64,000 nucleotides of DNA, from NCBI GenBank assembly GCA_006969385.1, contig CP030884.1, positions 2,914,001-2,978,000 of the forward strand, in the 5' to 3' direction. This DNA is from Planctomycetaceae bacterium (GTDB lineage: Bacteria; Planctomycetota; Phycisphaerae; UBA1845; UTPLA1). Made by a program: the position numbers and the translations under genes. Of this stretch, positions 62,135 through 64,000 are shown piece after piece. The notes below the pieces were generated by a model. It saw only the letters and a list, made by a program, of their open reading frames with translations. It was not told the DNA's origin and made no database searches. How positions within the stretch are numbered: position 1 is the first letter of the stretch; each line of letters starts with the position of its first letter.

Positions 62135-63577
62135 ATGTCACGTGTGTTGATTATCGAAGACGAGTTGGTTCTAGCCAAGAATGTGCGCGACAAGCTGAAG
62201 GCGGACGGGTTTAAGCCGGAAATGCGTCACAACTGCGCCGACGGTCTGGCTGCGACGCGAAAGCTGCTGCCCGATGCCATATTGCTGGATATTCGCTTGC
62301 CAGATGGCGACGGGCTCGACTTGCTACCGCAATTGCTGGATGAGGTACCGTCGGCGCGCGTGATCGTGATGACGGCGCACGGCAACGAGCGCATTGCGGT
62401 AAACGCGATGAAGGCAGGGGCATATGAGTACCTGACCAAGCCGGTTGAGTTGGATGAGTTGGTATTGGTCGTGCAGCGGGCAATCGACCAGCGGCAGGTG
62501 AACGACAATCTCGACTACCTGCGTCAACAGGAAGAATCCAACAGCGGGTTGGCATCGATCGTGGGCAACTCGCCAGCGATCACGAAGACCAAGGAAGCCA
62601 TCGCTCGTTTAATTCAAGGCGACGTCTTGAAACTCGACGATCCGCCGACGGTCTTGATCACTGGCGAAACGGGCACGGGCAAGGATCTTGCTGCGCGGGC
62701 GATTCATTACGACGGTCCGCGCAAGCATAAGCCGTTTATTCAGGTCAACTGCACGGCGCTGCCGGCGACGTTGTTTGAAAGCGAACTGTTCGGTCACGTG
62801 AAGGGGGCGTTTACCAGCGCGACGGGAGCCAAGCGCGGTTTATTTGAAGTGGCCGAAGGCGGCACCATCTTTCTCGATGAGATTGGCCACCTCGAACTCG
62901 ATCTGCAAGCCAAGTTATTACAGGCCATCGAACATCGCGAATTCCGACCGGTCGGAGCGACGGAAACGCGGTCGATCGACGTCCACATTATCGCGGCGAC
63001 GAACCGTGATTTAAACGAGGCCGTGGAAGCGGAAGAGTTCCGACGCGATTTATATCATCGGTTACGCGTAGTGCAGTTTCATCTACCACCGTTGCGCGAG
63101 CGCGTTGGCGATATCTCCGCGTTGGCGGATTACTTTCTACAAAAGCACTGCGATCGTTTTAAGACACCCCTTAAGAAGTTAAGTGCCGCGGCTCGCACAA
63201 GGATGGAGCGATATTCATGGTATGGAAACGTCCGGGAATTAAGTCACGTTCTGGAAAGCGCGATCTTGCAAACCGATGATCTGATCGACGTCAACCATAT
63301 GATGTTGGGCGATCGCCAGTCCGGCGATATTTCCGAATCTCATATGGATGGTGATGTTAATCTCACCTTTGGGGATGGTCGTCAGATTGTTCTGGATTTC
63401 GAGCAAGGCTGCCCGCCGCTCGATGAAATCGAAGCAATGATCCTGTCGGCCGCATACGAGCATACCGGTGGAAATCTCAGTCGAGCGGCACGCATTCTCG
63501 GCATCACTCGAGAGGCACTCCGCTATCGGTTGAACAAAGCGGCGGAGAATGCGGATCGATGTACCAGCAGCGGATAA
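62135..63577 (+). CDS. NtrC-family sigma-54-dependent response regulator
   Basis: A 480-residue regulator from ATG 62135. The receiver domain has the acidic pocket EDE (8-10), the phospho-acceptor Asp52 (ILLDIRLPDGDG), then the switch Thr in MTAHG and Lys in TKPVE. The AAA+ domain has Walker A GETGTGKD, ESELFGHVKGAF and IFLDEIGHLELDLQ. The sigma-54 contact loop reads GAFTSA instead of the usual GAFTGA. The C-terminal Fis-type HTH (GNLSRAARILGITREALRYRLNK) is intact. It would be phosphorylated by the adjacent kinase and activate sigma-54 promoters. Confidence 0.93.
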   Translation: MSRVLIIEDELVLAKNVRDKLKADGFKPEMRHNCADGLAATRKLLPDAILLDIRLPDGDGLDLLPQLLDEVPSARVIVMTAHGNERIAVNAMKAGAYEYLTKPVELDELVLVVQRAIDQRQVNDNLDYLRQQEESNSGLASIVGNSPAITKTKEAIARLIQGDVLKLDDPPTVLITGETGTGKDLAARAIHYDGPRKHKPFIQVNCTALPATLFESELFGHVKGAFTSATGAKRGLFEVAEGGTIFLDEIGHLELDLQAKLLQAIEHREFRPVGATETRSIDVHIIAATNRDLNEAVEAEEFRRDLYHRLRVVQFHLPPLRERVGDISALADYFLQKHCDRFKTPLKKLSAAARTRMERYSWYGNVRELSHVLESAILQTDDLIDVNHMMLGDRQSGDISESHMDGDVNLTFGDGRQIVLDFEQGCPPLDEIEAMILSAAYEHTGGNLSRAARILGITREALRYRLNKAAENADRCTSSG

Positions 63578-64000
63578 TCAATCGGGTATTAGTTGCGTTA
63601 GCGAGTTTCGCGATAGTCGGTCGAGCCTCGGCACAAGTTGTTTCGTTTATCGATGGCATAGGTGATGCCACACCAAGACTAACGGACTTAGGAGCGGACG
63701 GTCCTTACAATTCTGAGTTTCAAAGGCTGCCCGATCTGCTTGCTATAGAACTATGTAGTTTTGAACCGGATGCGCCCCAGATCGATCGCTTTACCGGAAG
63801 CGTTGATCAAAGCGGCATGTATATTCGCATCGATGTGATGCTGGATGGCTTGATCAATCCCACAGGCGAAATCGATTTTGATAACGAACAAGCATACGCG
63901 CCCGATGCATACGGGCCGCACCCGATGGTCGGTTACATAGAATTCGACATCGATCACAATGAAGATACGGGCGGTGAGGTTGAGTATCCTGAATTTCGCT
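63559..64000 (+). CDS. secreted protein, partial (runs off window end)
   Basis: An open frame from ATG 63559 to the window edge, at least 147 residues. It starts with a signal peptide (RVLVALASFAIVGRASAQ) and continues with beta-rich sequence: GSVDQSGMYIRIDVMLDGLINPTGEIDF and MVGYIEFDIDHNEDTGGEVEYPEFR, a pattern seen in planctomycete secreted proteins. It overlaps the regulator stop by 19 bases. The function is unknown and the C-terminal part is missing. Confidence 0.75.
   Translation, partial: MYQQRIINRVLVALASFAIVGRASAQVVSFIDGIGDATPRLTDLGADGPYNSEFQRLPDLLAIELCSFEPDAPQIDRFTGSVDQSGMYIRIDVMLDGLINPTGEIDFDNEQAYAPDAYGPHPMVGYIEFDIDHNEDTGGEVEYPEFR

Overview
The window looks like a chromosome segment of a planctomycete, most likely of the Phycisphaerae side. 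The evidence is a DUF1501 / pre-peptidase-domain / DUF1549-DUF1553 / PSCyt1-cytochrome gene row, several secreted proteins ending in a dockerin-like D-x-D-x-D-G-D tail closed by FTGP, a futalosine-pathway radical SAM enzyme, and weak Shine-Dalgarno sites in core genes. Species cannot be named from sequence alone.

Layout. 1-4.67 kb is core chromosome: tRNA-Arg(GCG), an MqnE-like radical SAM enzyme and two acyl-CoA dehydrogenases, closed by a clear terminator. 4.67-34.6 kb is one integrated element of about 29.9 kb, bounded by a 45-bp imperfect direct repeat that is the 3' part of tRNA-Gly(CCC). The intact tRNA and a tyrosine recombinase lie at the right end. Paired GGGCGCAAC repeats lie just inside both ends. 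34.6-64 kb is core again: a 1402-residue secreted Ig-like/dockerin protein, a secreted GHL10-type glycoside hydrolase, a NamZ-like muramidase next to a sodium:solute symporter, a GNAT protein, the planctomycete DUF1501-PPC-DUF1549/1553-PSCyt1 operon, a family 2 glycosyltransferase, an Asn/Asp-rich lipoprotein, a polytopic GT-C-like membrane protein, a histidine kinase/NtrC-type regulator pair, and the start of another secreted protein.

Inside the element the left arm (minus strand, 18.2 to 4.9 kb) is a defence island. A replication/HTH-type protein and an excisionase-like HTH are followed by a tight run of SNF2-type helicase, DUF4391, DUF262/DUF1524 (GmrSD-like), phospholipase-D-like nuclease, beta-class Mod methylase and type III Res. 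The middle (18.5-26.5 kb) holds two secreted dockerin-tailed proteins. Between them is a 1.4-kb gene-free stretch packed with perfect hairpins, lying directly upstream of a 233-residue protein of unknown function. An XRE regulator, a DUF932 protein and a hypothetical gene follow. The right arm (26.8-32.7 kb) is a translationally coupled operon encoding a ubiquitin-like protein, an E2-like protein, a JAMM peptidase and a ThiF/E1-like adenylyltransferase, running on into a winged-helix protein and a membrane-anchored TraD/VirD4-like ATPase. Small genes, an HTH protein and the integrase complete the element.

The strongest candidates for something new are the ubiquitin-like operon coupled to a DNA-transfer-type ATPase, with a modifier that has no terminal Gly-Gly, and the hairpin-dense putative large RNA beside the 233-residue protein. 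The six-gene defence operon comes next.
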